A stretch of 64,000 nt of DNA from Sorex araneus. Taxonomy: Eukaryota > Chordata > Mammalia > Eulipotyphla > Soricidae. Positions 30,420 to 41,259 of this stretch are shown in pieces. Both the position numbers and the translations under genes were made by a program. The notes beneath the pieces were generated by a model. The model did no database searches and was not told where the DNA came from. It saw nothing but the letters and a program-made list of their open reading frames with translations. Within the stretch, counting starts at the first letter, position 1, and each line of letters starts with the position of its first letter. Location: the NCBI RefSeq assembly GCF_027595985.1, contig NC_073305.1:113525759-113589758 (forward strand), in the 5' to 3' direction.

Positions 30420-31080
30420 CAGGTTCAGAGAAAGTTCAATAGGCTGAGCACATGCTTTGCACTCAGGATGTCTGGGTCCAATCCCTAGTATTGCAAGGTC
30501 CCCTGAGTGCCACTAAGGAACAATCTCTGAGCACTCCTGGGAGATAGTCCCTAGGCACTGCCAACTGTAAACCCCCAAAAAGTATATTTAAATACAGAAA
30601 AATGTGTAGAAAAAAAAGTAATTTTACAAGCTACTGAGAGTCCTAAAATATATCCTTTCCTTATAGCCCTTAGAGAGAAATCTGCCGGCACCTTCATCTC
30701 AGATTCACAGCCTTCAAAACACTGACATCACAATTTTCTGTTCACAAATGTCTGTGGACTATTCATTTTATGGTCCCTTATTACAGCAGCAAACTAATAC
30801 AGAAAGAAAACTTTTTTCCTATAGTAAATGTAAAAACAAAAGAAATAAGGAATCAGCCACCATTATTCAAATGTCATAAAATAACTAATGCAATCAGTAT
30901 TGAGCCAGAAATGTTGATTTAATAGCTGAGTAAGTAGTTTAAAAGGCTGAAATGCATGCTTGTATTGCAAGACCTCAAGTTTTATCCATGACACTGCTTG
31001 GGCCCTTGAGTATTTTCAGTTCATGTAGGTGCAGGTCTCCAGCACCACTGGGCCTGAGCAGCATGTTTATCACAACTGTT
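30420..31080 (+). mobile_element. Old tRNA SINE remnants in unassigned DNA
   Basis: Positions 30425-30590 keep the SINE order (TTTGCACTCAGG, GGTCCAATCCC, CCCCTGAGTGCC, GAACAATCTCTGAGC). Positions 30930-31080 may be a second, worse copy. Between them nothing is recognised. Confidence 0.45.
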
Positions 31081-31151
31081 TGACCAGATACTGCCAGGGT
31101 AATCACTGTGCTACCTGTGTATTTCTTGGTCATCCACTCCTCAACAAAAAA

Positions 31152-31397
31152 TGTGACACTATAGCACTGTCATCCCATTGTTCATTGATTTGTTCAAGCA
31201 GGCACCAGTAATGTCTCCATTGTGAGACTTGTTATTGTTTTTCGGTATATCTAATACGACAGGGGTAGCTTGCCAGGCTCTGCCGTGTGGGCAGGATACT
31301 CTTGGTAGCTTGCCGGGCTTTCTGACAGGGACAAAGGAATCAAACCCGGGTCGGCCGCGTGCAAGGCAAATGCCCTACCTGCTGTGCCATCGCTCTA
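31152..31397 (-). mobile_element. Long SINE (RTE-tailed), minus strand
   Basis: It is complete: TAGCACTGTCATCCC tail, GGTAGCTTGCCAGGC body and tRNA head with AAACCCGGGTCGGCC and a TGCTGTGCCATCGCTC end. Confidence 0.92.
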
Positions 31398-31547
31398 AGG
31401 AAAAATAAACAAATAAATCAGTACTAGGTAAAATTATGATGATTAAACAATTTTACAAAGGTTCAAGAAACTATCACCACAGATTTCTTAATAATTATCC
31501 CCAAAGTAATATAAAACATCATAATAGGAGATTATAACACCCAAGGA

Positions 31548-31965
31548 CAGTAGAGACGAGGGCCTAGAAGATTGCTCCAAGGTTGGAAGCCTGCCTTATG
31601 AGCTGGGGGAGAAGGCAGGTGGGATAGAGAAGAGATCACTAAATCAATGATGGTTGGCAGAATCGTTCAGGATGAGAGATGTATGCTAAAAGTAGATTAA
31701 GGGCCAAACATGATGACTGCTCACTATCTGTATTGCAAACCATAATACCCATAAGTAGAGAGAGAGTAAGAGGGAAGTTATCCATCACAGAGGCAGGGGG
31801 AGGGATGGGGAGTGGTAGGGGGAGGAATACTAGGGACATTGGTGGTGGAAAATGTACACTGGTAGAGGGATAGGTGTTCGATCATTGTATGACTGAAACT
31901 CAAACATGAAAGCATTGTAACTGTAGCTCACGGTGATTCAACAACAAAAAACGTGTTAAAATTAA
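31548..31965 (+). mobile_element. L1 3'UTR, 5'-truncated copy
   Basis: GGGCCTAGAAGATTGCTCC, GGTTGGAAGCCTGCC, CACTATCTGTATTGCAAACC, AGGCAGGGGGAGGG, TTGGTGGTGGAAAATGTACACTGG and GGTGATTCAAC. Same subfamily as 27895-28262. Confidence 0.75.
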
Positions 31966-32649
31966 AAAATAATAATAATTATCCCCACAGATTAGAAATG
32001 ATCTTTGTTCTGGTGAGATCTCATAGTATTGCTCATGACAGAGCTGGTGGGCACTATATTGGTGCATAATCCCATACCAACAGACTCTGAAGGGCAAGTC
32101 CCCAGGGCAGCTTCACCAAACTCTAGCAAATAGCCCTTCTAGCTGGAACTGGAGAAACAAGTATCTAGTTCCTACCATTTCCCCCTTGATGTTAACAAAA
32201 AAGCCCTGTCTCAGCCAATAAAAAAATAATAAAGCAACACTATTAAAAGACACACAAAAAACTCAGTGAATAATCAAATAGAATATTGAATGCATATAAC
32301 AAGAAAATGAATGAACTGGAAAATAGAACTATGAAAATTTGTCAGAACATAATACAATGGGTTTTTTTACCCAACAACTGTTTTGACATTAGTTACATAT
32401 CATGCAGCTAAATAAAAAACTTGTTTTTCTAATCCTATAGAATTTACAATCTATATTAAAACATATACTTATAAAATTGACAAAAATATGTGTCTGATAG
32501 TCTTTGAAGAAAATTAAAAGCTAAGAAATAAAAGATCTACTTTAGATGAGATTCAAAGAAATCTTTTCTGAGAAGATAACTTTTGAGCACATATCTAAAA
32601 AAGTGATAAGCCACAAAAAATCATAAAGATTATTTTAGACAGAAGGAAA
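31966..32649. other. No gene; unassigned AT-rich sequence
   Basis: No feature is supported. Confidence 0.45.
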
Positions 32650-32662
32650 CATGAACATAATT

Positions 32663-32928
32663 ATCACTGTAGCACTGTAGCACTTCTGTCCTGTTGTTCA
32701 TCGATTTGCTCTACTGGGCACCAGTAACATCTCCATTGTGAGACTTGTTGTTACTGTTTTTGGCATATCGAATATGCCACGGGTAGCTTGCCAGGGTCTG
32801 CCATGCAGGTGAGATACATGCAGGTACTCTTGGTAGCTTGTCGGGCTCTCCAAGAGGAATGGAGGAATCAAACCCGGGTCTCCCACATGCAAGGCAAATG
32901 TCCTACCCGCTGTGCTATCGCTCCAGTC
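32663..32928 (-). mobile_element. Long SINE (RTE-tailed), minus strand, with perfect TSD
   Basis: Full length. The 13-bp TSD CATGAACATAATT lies at 32650-32662 and 32929-32941. A small local duplication (CATGCAGGT repeated near 32801-32825) lengthens the body. Confidence 0.95.
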
Positions 32929-32970
32929 CATGAACATAATTGGTATGCCAAAAAACAAATAGATGACTCA

Positions 32971-33019
32971 GAGAGAGGGGGAGGGGGAGGGGGAGGGAGG
33001 GAGGGAGGGAGAGAGAGAA
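32971..33019. repeat. G-rich (GGGAGG)n tract
   Basis: Runs of GGGGGA and GGGA units. They could form a G-quadruplex on the plus strand. Confidence 0.9.
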
Positions 33020-33048
33020 ACATAAAATATAAATTTAAAAAATCATGG

Positions 33049-33270
33049 GACCAGGACCAGGACCAGAGTAATTGTACAGCAGGTATGGTGATCCCCAAAA
33101 CCCCATATGATCTTCTGAGCTCACCAGGATCCCTGAGAGCAGAGTCAAAGTAAGCCCTGAATACTTCCACAAGTGGCCAAAAAAAAAAAAAAAACAACCC
33201 ACAAATCGTAGAGCTGGAAAGATAGTACAGTAGATAGCGTGTTTGCCTTCACATGGCTGATCCAGGTTTG
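33049..33270 (+). mobile_element. Two old short tRNA SINEs; the second is split by composite C
   Basis: The first copy (33049-33196) lacks most of the head to B-box region and ends in a 16-nt A-run. The second begins at 33207 (GAGCTGGAAAGATAGTACAGTAG) and breaks at its B-box, TGATCCAGGTTTG, which was duplicated by the insertion at 33271. It resumes at 34096-34195. Confidence 0.75.
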
Positions 33271-34095
33271 TTTTTTTTTTCTTAAAGAAATATTTTGTTG
33301 AACCACCGTGAAAACAAGAAAAAAAAATACAAAGCTTTCAGGTTTAAGTCACAGTCAAATACTGATTAAACCACCATCCCTTCACCAGTGCACCCGTTCC
33401 ACCACCAAGAACCCCAATACACCCCCTCCCACCCCACCCCCCATCTAAGAAGCTAATGATATTCCCATTATTCTCTCTATATATTGAGTACATTTCATAT
33501 TTCCATACAGAACTCACTATTATTGATTGGAAATTTTCCCCAACAATCAGGCCTGCTGAATAGGCATCATCTAATAATTTCTCTTCATTGGTAAGAGTGA
33601 AGACTTTGAGTTTTGGGTTTCTAATATTTTAGCTCAGTTCACAGTCAAAATGGATGGCTGCAAGAATCCACTCTGGTGCCAAAATGGGTTAGGAGACCTC
33701 AGGATCACAGTCAATAGGCGCGGAGGCTCTGCTTCTCGTGCCGCGGCTCTCGGTTCATCTCTGGGCGGAAGGCGCGCCGGGAACGCCCCCCCACCCAGGA
33801 CCACCTACAGGCTACGTCACTAAAGAAAGTCCTACCTCCTGGTTGAGGGGTCTTAGAGGGTGGCTCTCACCGCGTGGCTGCTGCCGCTGCCTCCATTTTC
33901 GCTCAGAAAAATGGGGTGGAGAGGGAGAAAAATCCCTCCCCGGGCTGCACGAGGTTGTAGCTCAGTTCACAGTCAAAATGCATGGCTCAAGCATCCGCTC
34001 TGGTGCCAAAATGGGTTAGGAGACCTCAGGATCACAGTCAATAGGCGCGGAGGCTCTGCTTCTCGTGCCGCGGCTCTCGGTTCATCTCTGGGCAG
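33271..34095 (-). mobile_element. Composite GC-head/L1-tail retroelement with 1.4 tandem head units (C)
   Basis: The perfect 13-bp TSD TGATCCAGGTTTG lies at 33258-33270 and 34096-34108. The head is tandem: the unit starting TAGCTCAGTTCACAGTC runs 33631-33957 (327 nt) and is repeated from 33958 to 34095 (138 nt of it), about 95 per cent identical by eye. The head is CpG-rich (GGCGCGGAGG, TGCCGCGGCTC, GGCGCGCCGGG). The tail (33271-33630) is L1-3'UTR-like, with CCATCCCTTCACCAGTGCACC and a T-run at the left edge. No ORF is plausible. Confidence 0.85.
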
Positions 34096-34195
34096 TGATC
34101 CAGGTTTGATTCCCCTACCCCATGTAGTCTCCCAAGCTGCCAGGAGTGACTCCCTGAGCATGAAGGGTGTGGCCCCAAAACAAATAACCAAAAAG
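34096..34195 (+). mobile_element. Right half of the split short tRNA SINE
   Basis: It continues from the duplicated B-box: TTGATTCCCC, CATGTAGTCTCCCAAGC, GCCAGGAGTGACTCCCTGAGC, GGTGTGGCCCC, then an A-rich tail. Confidence 0.85.
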
Positions 34196-34238
34196 ATTCA
34201 TGAAGGTAGACAGGACAGTAAAAATAATAAAAGACAAG

Positions 34239-34560
34239 GGACGTTCCCACCGCATGACCTGCCCGACGAGTGCCCGACTAGTGCCCGGGTCGTGCCTTCC
34301 CAGTGTCCCTACCTGCGGTCCCAGCTCCGCCCATCCCCATCCCCAGACAGGTGTGTATGCACGTGCCTGGACTGTCTGACGTTCCAGCCGCCTGACCCAT
34401 CCTCAGAGAACCCTTGTCTGGCCCCCAAGAGGTTACTGGGGGCGTGGCATGTATCTCAGGGGGCGTGGCCTCCTGCTGGAGAGGCTGCAGTTTTTTTTTT
34501 CCTTTTTTCCTCTTTTTCCCTCCCCTGCTCTGCAGACTTAGGTCTGCATATAACCTAAAT
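34239..34560 (+). promoter_or_regulatory. Probable L1 5'UTR/promoter region
   Basis: This GC-rich segment (CCCGACGAGTGCCCGAC, GGGGGCGTGGCATG, GGGGGCGTGGCC) follows directly after the TSD and ends in a T-rich tract at 34491-34520. The repeated GGGGCGTGG boxes resemble KLF/SP-type sites. Promoter function is inferred from its position. Confidence 0.5.
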
Positions 34561-34886
34561 AGGTTATAATCCATATAACCTATTTCCTTGAAAAATACCC
34601 TGGCCATCTCAATCACCCTATGAGAATAGTCCATTAGCCTACTCTAATTTCACAAAAACTGTCAGTGAAGAATAGAAGCTGCACAAGCCCTTCCTAAAGA
34701 GAGCATAGCCTCAAGTCCTCACTAGAGGCCCCACATACACCAGGAGGAGCCCCTGAGAGTAAAGAAGTATTCTAGAAGGGGGAAAAGACTACCATCATCG
34801 ATATTACTCATCCAAAATCCCCCCTGCAGCAAGAGGGAATAGGGATAGACAACTAGAAGGCTCCAACTCCATAGTTCCATAATAAT

Positions 34887-35395
34887 ATGAAGAAACAGTG
34901 AAAATCCTCACCATGAAAAGAGGATAAAGAAAAAAGTCCAGGAGCCTCAACAGTGTTTGCCCACATATACAACCTCTCAGATAAAGAATTCAGAGAGGAA
35001 ATCTTGAAGATGGTCGACATATTCAAATCAAACATGGAACAGATATCCAATAAATTAAGGGAGGATATGAATGAAGCATTGGAACGGTCCACCAAGAAAA
35101 TGCAAGAAGAAATGAGAGTAGAAATTTCAAAGCTATGAACAGAAGTGACACAAATAAAGGAATCAGTAGATGACACAAATAAAGGAATCAGTAAAAATCT
35201 CAGTAGATGCCCTCAACAGTAGAATGGCTACAGCCAAAGACAGAATCAGTGAGCTTGAAGATGAGCTGCACAAAGCTTACAGGCAACAACAAATAATGGC
35301 AAAAGACCTCAAAATGGCTCTAGAGCGAATCAGAGTCCTAGGGGATGATTTCAAGAGAAACAACATAAGAATCATTGGAATACCAGAAGCATAGG
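34887..35395 (+). pseudogene. L1 ORF1 (coiled-coil RNA-binding protein), broken
   Basis: Two frames, 34953-35138 and 35170-35394, encode a heptad-rich coiled coil (DKEFREEILKMVDIFKSN; RISELEDELHKAYRQ) and then the start of the RNA-recognition region (RVLGDDFKRNNIRIIGIPE). RNNIRIIGIPE is a hallmark of L1 ORF1p. A 24-nt tandem duplication of TGACACAAATAAAGGAATC (35147 and 35171) and a frame change between the frames break it. The C-terminal domain is lost to the deletion. Confidence 0.85.
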
Positions 35396-35585
35396 GAAGT
35401 AACCCCAATGAAAAAAACCACAGTTAAAGACATCATTGCTAAGAAATAACCAGAGCTAGAGAAGAGGCATCCAGATCTAAGGAGCCTGAAGAGTACCAGC
35501 AAAAAGAGACCTGAATAAAAAGACTCCAAGGCTTATCCCCTACTCATGGATAGGGAGAATCCACATTGTAAAAATGGCAATACTG

Positions 35586-35760
35586 GGGCTGGAGTGATAG
35601 CACAGCGGGTAGGGCGTTTGCCTTGCACAGGGCCGACCTGGGTTCGATTACCAGCATCCCATAGGGTCCCCTGAGCACCGCCAGGAGTGATTCCTGAGTG
35701 CAGAGCCAAGAATAACCCCTGTGCATCTCAGGGTGTGACCAAAAAAAAGCAAAAAAGAAA
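35586..35760 (+). mobile_element. Short tRNA SINE inserted in L1, with perfect TSD
   Basis: Full length; the 15-bp TSD AAAATGGCAATACTG lies at 35571-35585 and 35761-35775. The A-box (GATAGCACAGCGGGTAGG) is consensus and the B-box region reads GGGTTCGATTACC. It is younger than the L1 it sits in. Confidence 0.97.
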
Positions 35761-35775
35761 AAAATGGCAATACTG

Positions 35776-37030
35776 CCCAAAGCATTATACAGATTCAACG
35801 CAATCCCTATAATGATAACCATAAAATTCGTCAAATAAATGGATCAAGCAATCCAAAATTCATATGGAACAACAAATACCCACGGATAGTTAAAACAATT
35901 CTTGGGGAAAAGACGATGGGAGGCGTCACCCTCCCCAAACTTAAACTTTACTACAAAGCGGTAACAATTAAAACAGGATGATACTGGAACAAAGGCAGAG
36001 CTGCAGACCAGTGGAACAGGGTGGAATATCTCTACACACAACCCCAAATGTATGATCATCTAATCTTTAATAAGGGAGCAAGAAATGTGAAGTAGAGCAA
36101 GGAAAACCTCTTTAACAAATAGTGTGGCACAACTGGACAACTACATGAATGGGCTTAGTCCTCGACCTGACACCATGCACAAAAGTCAGATCAAAATGGA
36201 TTAAAGACCTCAATATCAGACCAGAATCCATAAGGTACATTGAAGACAAGGTCAGCAAAACCCTCCTCGATATTTAAGCTAAAGTTATCTTCAAAGATAA
36301 CATGCAACTGATCAACCAAATGGAAACAGAGATAAACAAATGGGACTACATTAAACTAAAAAGTTTCTGCACCACAAAAGATACAGTGACCAGAATACAA
36401 AGACAATCTATACAATGGGAAAGGATATTCACCCAATACCCATCTGATAAGGGGTTGATATCAAGGGTATATAAAGCACTGGTTGAACTCTACAAGAAAA
36501 CATCCAACCCCATCAGAATATGGAGCGAAGAAATGAACAGAAACTTTCCCAAGGAAGAGATACAAATGGCCAAGAGGCACATGAGAAAATGCTCTTCATC
36601 ACTAGTCATCAGGGAGATGCAGATCAAAACAATTATGAGATACCACCTCACACCACAGAGACTGGCACACATCCAAAAGAACAAAAGTAACCTCTATTGG
36701 CGAGGATGTGGGGAGAAAGGGACCCTTCCACGCTGCTGATGGGAATGCCAACTGGTTCAGCCCTTTCAGAAAACAATATGGACGCTTCTCAAAAAATTAG
36801 AAATTGAGCTCCCATTTGACCCAGCACTAACACTTCTGGGAATATACCCTGGAGAAGCAAAAAAGTATAGTTGAAATGACATCTGCATTTATATGTTCAT
36901 CGCAGCACTGTTTACAATAGCCAGAATCTGGAAAAAACCCAAGTGCCCAAGAACAGATGACTGGTTAAAGAAACTCTGGTACATCTATACAATGGAATAC
37001 AGCTGTTAGAAAAGATGAAGTCATGAACTT
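35776..37030 (+). pseudogene. L1 ORF2 C-terminal third, broken
   Basis: It encodes the post-RT region in several frames. The longest is 36302-36739 ([32 protein letters not shown]). The Cys-rich motif is degraded: the first Cys is Tyr ([10 protein letters not shown]) and a stop follows (TLPRC-stop). Compare the better copies at 47386-48531 and 60575-61253. Confidence 0.9.
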
Positions 37031-37617
37031 TGCATATAAGTAGATCAACATGGAAAGTATCATGCTAAGTGAAATGAGTCAGGAAGAGAGAGACAGACAG
37101 AAAGATTGTGCTCATCTGTGGAATATAAAATAACAGAGTAGGAGACTAATACCCAAGAATAGTATAAATAAGTACCAGGAGGTTGGCTCCATGTCTTGGT
37201 AGCAGGCCTCATATGCAGGGGGAAAATGTAACTCAGATAGAGAAGGGAACACCAAGTAAAATGTGGTTGGAGAACCTTCTCTGGAAGGGAGATGCATGCT
37301 AAAAGTAGACTATAGATTGAACACGATGGCCACCCAATACCCCTATTGCAAACCACAACACCCAAAAGGAGAGAGAGAACAAAAGGGAATGACCTGACAC
37401 AGAGGCGGGATGGGGTGGGGGATGGGATTGGGGGGTGCGAGGGATACTGGCTTCATTGGTGGTGGAGAATGGGCACTGGTGGAGGGATGGGTTCTCGAAC
37501 ATTGTATGACGGAAACACAAACACGAAAATGTGTAAATCTGTAACTGTACCCTTGCAGTGATTCACTAATCAAATTTTGTTTTAAATTAAAAATAGTAAC
37601 AATAAAAGATAAGTTTG

Positions 37618-37819
37618 TCAAGGGCCAGGAGAACTGCTCTGTGGTAGGAAGTATGCCACAAAAGGAGAGGGAGAGTGCAGTTAGTACAGAGAAGTGACCA
37701 CTATGACAATGATAGTGGGAAGTGACCACTCGAGACAAGAAGTAAGCACTGAAAGGAGGTAAAGTGATATGCGCAATACCCTTTCAGTAACAGTACTGCA
37801 AACCATGGTGCCTAAAAGT

Positions 37820-37868
<49 letters not shown>

Positions 37869-38085
37869 GATAGACAGATAGACAGACAGAAGAAAGTGGT
37901 TACAGAGGCAGGCTGCAGGCACTGGACAGAGGAGTCAGCACAGAGCAAAACTGGGGACACTGGTGGAGGGAAAGGTTTACTGGTGAAGGGATGGGTGTTA
38001 GAACATTGTATGACTGAAACTCAATCATTAATGACTTTATAACTGATATCTCTTAATGATTCAATTTTTTAAAAAAAATACAAGT
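37618..38085 (+). mobile_element. Old L1 3'UTR with (GA)n
   Basis: GGGCCAGGAGAACTGCTCTGTGG, CAAACCATGGTGCC, (GA)n at 37825-37864, ACTGGTGAAGGGATGGGTG, CATTGTATGACTGAAACTC and TGATTCAATTTTTT. It abuts the right TSD of the internally deleted L1. Confidence 0.7.
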
Positions 38086-38099
38086 TTCTTTGGTGGCAC

Positions 38100-38867
38100 C
38101 TCACCAAAGAAACAGCTGCTGACAATTTTCTATAAATTCTTAAATATATGAATCACTATGTTGAATAAACATTATGAATCCCAAATATGAGAAAATAAGC
38201 ACCCATATAAGTTGTAGTAAAACATTGGAAATCAAATTTTAAAAACATCTTAAAATTAGATTTTCATGGCAAACAAGTTTTGTTGTGCTTTTATTTTTCT
38301 GGGTTTTTTTTTGGTCCTTGTGCTTCCTGGACAACCCCCAATACTTAGGTATCATTCTTAAGCAGTTACTAATGCAATTGAAAGAAAAACAGGCACTCTT
38401 GGCTCCTGTCTCTTTATAATCATCCTCTTTATGCCAAAAGTGTATATTCTACGTGGTGGGAAAAGGTACCACATCTACAGAGGAGGTCTGAATTGACACA
38501 CAGGGTCAGGGACATTGTGATTACAACTGTAGCTTATGAAAAAGTACATCAGGTCCTGATGTATCAATCAAGGAACAAACTATGGGGTCAGAGAGATAGT
38601 ACAACAGGTATGGTGCTTGCTTTGCACTTGGCAGACCCTAACATCTCATATGGTTCCCCCAAGCACTGCCAGGAGTAATTCCTGAGTGCAGAACCAGGAG
38701 TAAGTACTGAGCATTGCTGGATATTGTCCCAAACAAAAAACAAAACCCAGATTTTCATATCCCCTAATACTCATAATAAAGTTGTGAGATTATTACTATC
38801 CTGAAGAAAAGTTTTCTTTTTGTTGGTCAAAAATTTATTTTTATTGGTTAAAAAATGACTAACACAG
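38100..38867. other. No gene; unassigned sequence with one short SINE
   Basis: Positions 38583-38755 are a short tRNA SINE on the plus strand (GGGGTCAGAGAGATAGTACAACAGG, CATATGGTTCCCCCAAGC, GGAGTAATTCCTGAGTGCAG) with the B-box deleted. Positions 38758-38805 resemble a MIR scrap. Confidence 0.55.
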
Positions 38868-39640
38868 CTCTGCTCCTAAAGACTGTGATCCAAGAGGTCT
38901 GCTAACCCATTTTGGCACTCAGCGCGGCTTCTTACAGAAATGTATCTAGACTGTAAGTTGTACTATGGCTATGTGCCGCCCAGGAAAGGATTTTCCCTCT
39001 CCACCCTGTTTTTCTGCGAGGAAAATGGTGGCAGCGGCATTATCCACGTGGCGAGAGCCACCCCCTAAGACTTCCACCCAGAGGTATGAACTTTGCAATA
39101 TTGTGGCTCATAGGCGATCATGGGAAGGGGGCGGTACCAGTACGCCCTCGGTCCAGATAAGATCCGGAGGTGCTGCTCGTGAAACAGACCCTCTGCTCCT
39201 AAAGACTATGATCCAAGAGGTCTGCTAACCCATTTTGGCACCCAGAGCAGTTTCTTACAGAAATGCATCTAGACTGTGAACTGAACTAAAATATCAGAAA
39301 TTCAAAACCAAGCTCATAGAGTCTTCATTCTCAGCAATGAAAAGAAATTATTAAATGATGCCTTTTCAGCAGGCCTGATTGTTGGGGGAAGATTCTGAAC
39401 AATAATAGTGAGTTCTCTATTGGAATATTGAATGTATTCAAAGTATAGAGAGAATAAAATGAAGATCATTAGCTAATTAGGTTTGGGCTGGTTGGGAGGG
39501 TATATATTGGGGTTCTTGGTGGTGGAACATATGCACTGGTGAAGGGATGCGGGTTCAATCATTATATGACTGAAACTTAAAACTGAAAGCTTTGTATTTT
39601 TTTCACGGTGATTCAATATAATAAAATAAAATTTAAAAAA
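38868..39640 (+). mobile_element. Composite GC-head/L1-tail retroelement with tandem head (D)
   Basis: This is a plus-strand copy. A probable imperfect TSD, ACTAACACAG and ACTAGCACAG, lies at about 38858-38867 and 39652-39661. The head unit, beginning CTGCTCCTAAAGACT and including CCAAGAGGTCTGCTAACCC, occurs at 38870 and at 39193 (period 323 nt). The second copy continues into a linker (TCTTCATTCTCAGCAATG) and the L1-like tail (GCACTGGTGAAGGGATG, GGTGATTCAATA, A-rich). No ORF is seen. Confidence 0.82.
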
Positions 39641-39661
39641 AGAAAATAATAACTAGCACAG

Positions 39662-41259
39662 ACTTGAGGTCTTCAAGCCCATGCTCTCCCTTGAATACAT
39701 ATCCTACTTGCTTGTCTCAATGTCTCTTGCTTGCTGCTTGCAATTCGAGCTCATGTTGTCTCTTGAAGACATATTCCTTTCCTTCTTCCTTTCCCACATC
39801 TTTTTAAGTAAGTTTTGTTTCCAAAAAAATTGTTTCACTATTTCACCTCCTCCTGAAATTTTTTCTGTGAGGGAAAGGAGACAGACTCAGATAAAAGTTG
39901 ATTGCTTTTTTTTAATACAATCTCCAGACAATTTTTTAATTGAAATGGCTTTTAAAATACTTTTTTAAAAGTATTCTAGTTTTTCTTCTCCACAGTCAGT
40001 TTAAATATTTAATTCCTAATACTATCAGACAATGAACCTGATTATTCCTGGCTCCAGGCTTCTCCAAAATTATGTTATACAGCATTTAGGTCACAAGAAT
40101 CTCAAAATCTATGACTTTTTAAACAAAATAACTCTGGCTAATACTTCTACCAAAGAGGATTAACTTTAAAACTAGATACAGGAAGCATGTATGAGATCAG
40201 AAATTGCTCCAAATTTCAATAACTTGATTTTAACTATAGTAAATAATATTATAAGTTTCATTCTGTACATCATGGTGTCCTAAAACAAACAAAAAAACTC
40301 AAAAAAAAAACAAAAAACAAAACGTTCTCAAAGAGTTCTGCCTAAATTCATTTCTTTTTTTAAATATATTTATTTTGAAAATGCATTGAATTCCTTCTGT
40401 AAACAAAGCATACACATATTTAACTATACAGTAGTAAATACTATTGGTATGGCTCTTATCTGCACTGAGATTAAAGCCTCTTGGTGATGAATTTAGATAG
40501 TAATTAAGTAATACAAGTGAAAATAGTAATATTAAAGGTTAAAGAAAAGACATTAAATGGCACTGTCTTATTCTTCTGACACTCATTTCCAGCTCTCTAC
40601 CAGCACTGCTAAGGTAAATGTGTGGAGGTGCCTTGGCAGCTATTTAGTTTGGGGTTATATTGATGGAGGTCTTGGGAAAGATTGCAGAAAGAAAAGTAAA
40701 AACAGAAAATCCGGAAATGTTCATGGTATTCAGAGTGGAAATAACAGATCTCCTCTGGGGAAGAGGTGGCAGACAACTACTATTACAAAATAGAAAATTG
40801 CTCTAGATAGACTGTGTTTTGTCCACACAGTAGCATGGACTAGTTTTATCCCCCTGCCCCCCCCCCCAAAAAAAAGTATAAAAGCACAAAATGTGTGTAA
40901 CATGACTTTGTACTTTCACAAGAGAAGGTGGTCACAGTTGTAATACTTCCCACAGATACTAGAATATTTCACAGGGCCTACACACCTGGTTGTCTTTGTG
41001 TTGTCTTGGTCAGTTGCCATTAGAAATTTGGGACCACTGTTTAGTCCACACCTGGTATCAGACAAAACAATCACCCCATATTTGTGCAGAGAGAGCACCT
41101 TTACTCTGTCAGAAAGATTGCAATGACTGAGTTCAGAATACCCCTTGAGCATTCTTATATATTCACACTGGGCCAGAGGGAAATAATGAGAACTCCCCTA
41201 AACAACTGGACGACAGTGCTACAGTGCTACCCTCCTTCCATGGACATCATATTTATTTC
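39662..41259. other. No gene; unassigned AT-rich sequence, possible ancient repeats
   Basis: Positions 40365-40540 may be an L2-type fragment (TTTATTTTGAAAATGCATTGAATTCC, then CACTGAGATTAAAGCCTC), with weak support. A poly(C)/poly(A) run lies at 40850-40875. The frames at 39681-39968 and 40557-40793 lack recognised domains. Confidence 0.4.

Larger units (their letters stand above)
34239..37597 (+). mobile_element. L1 with intact 5' end but large internal deletion
   Basis: The imperfect 16-bp TSD AA(T/C)AATAAAAGA(C/T)AAG lies at about 34223-34238 and 37598-37613. The GC-rich start (34239-34560, several CpG) is the likely 5'UTR and promoter. ORF1 remains at 34887-35395, then a jump at about 35530 to the last third of ORF2 (YSWIGRINI-type region), and a 3'UTR to 37597. 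Without the inserted SINE the element is about 3.2 kb, so the ORF1 end and most of ORF2 (endonuclease and most of RT) are missing in between. A SINE interrupts it at 35586-35760. Confidence 0.82.

Noticed and set aside
285-32928. Strand bias of long SINEs (8 of 10 on the minus strand)
   Set aside because: The number is too small to be meaningful.
33860-34558. 232-residue open frame on the plus strand
   Set aside because: It starts antisense in composite C, crosses the TSD and a SINE, and ends in the L1 5'UTR. No single evolutionary unit encodes it.
41205-41232. GACGACAGTGCTACAGTGCTAC as a long-SINE tail
   Set aside because: It is too short (about 25 nt) and has no body; it could be chance or a scrap.
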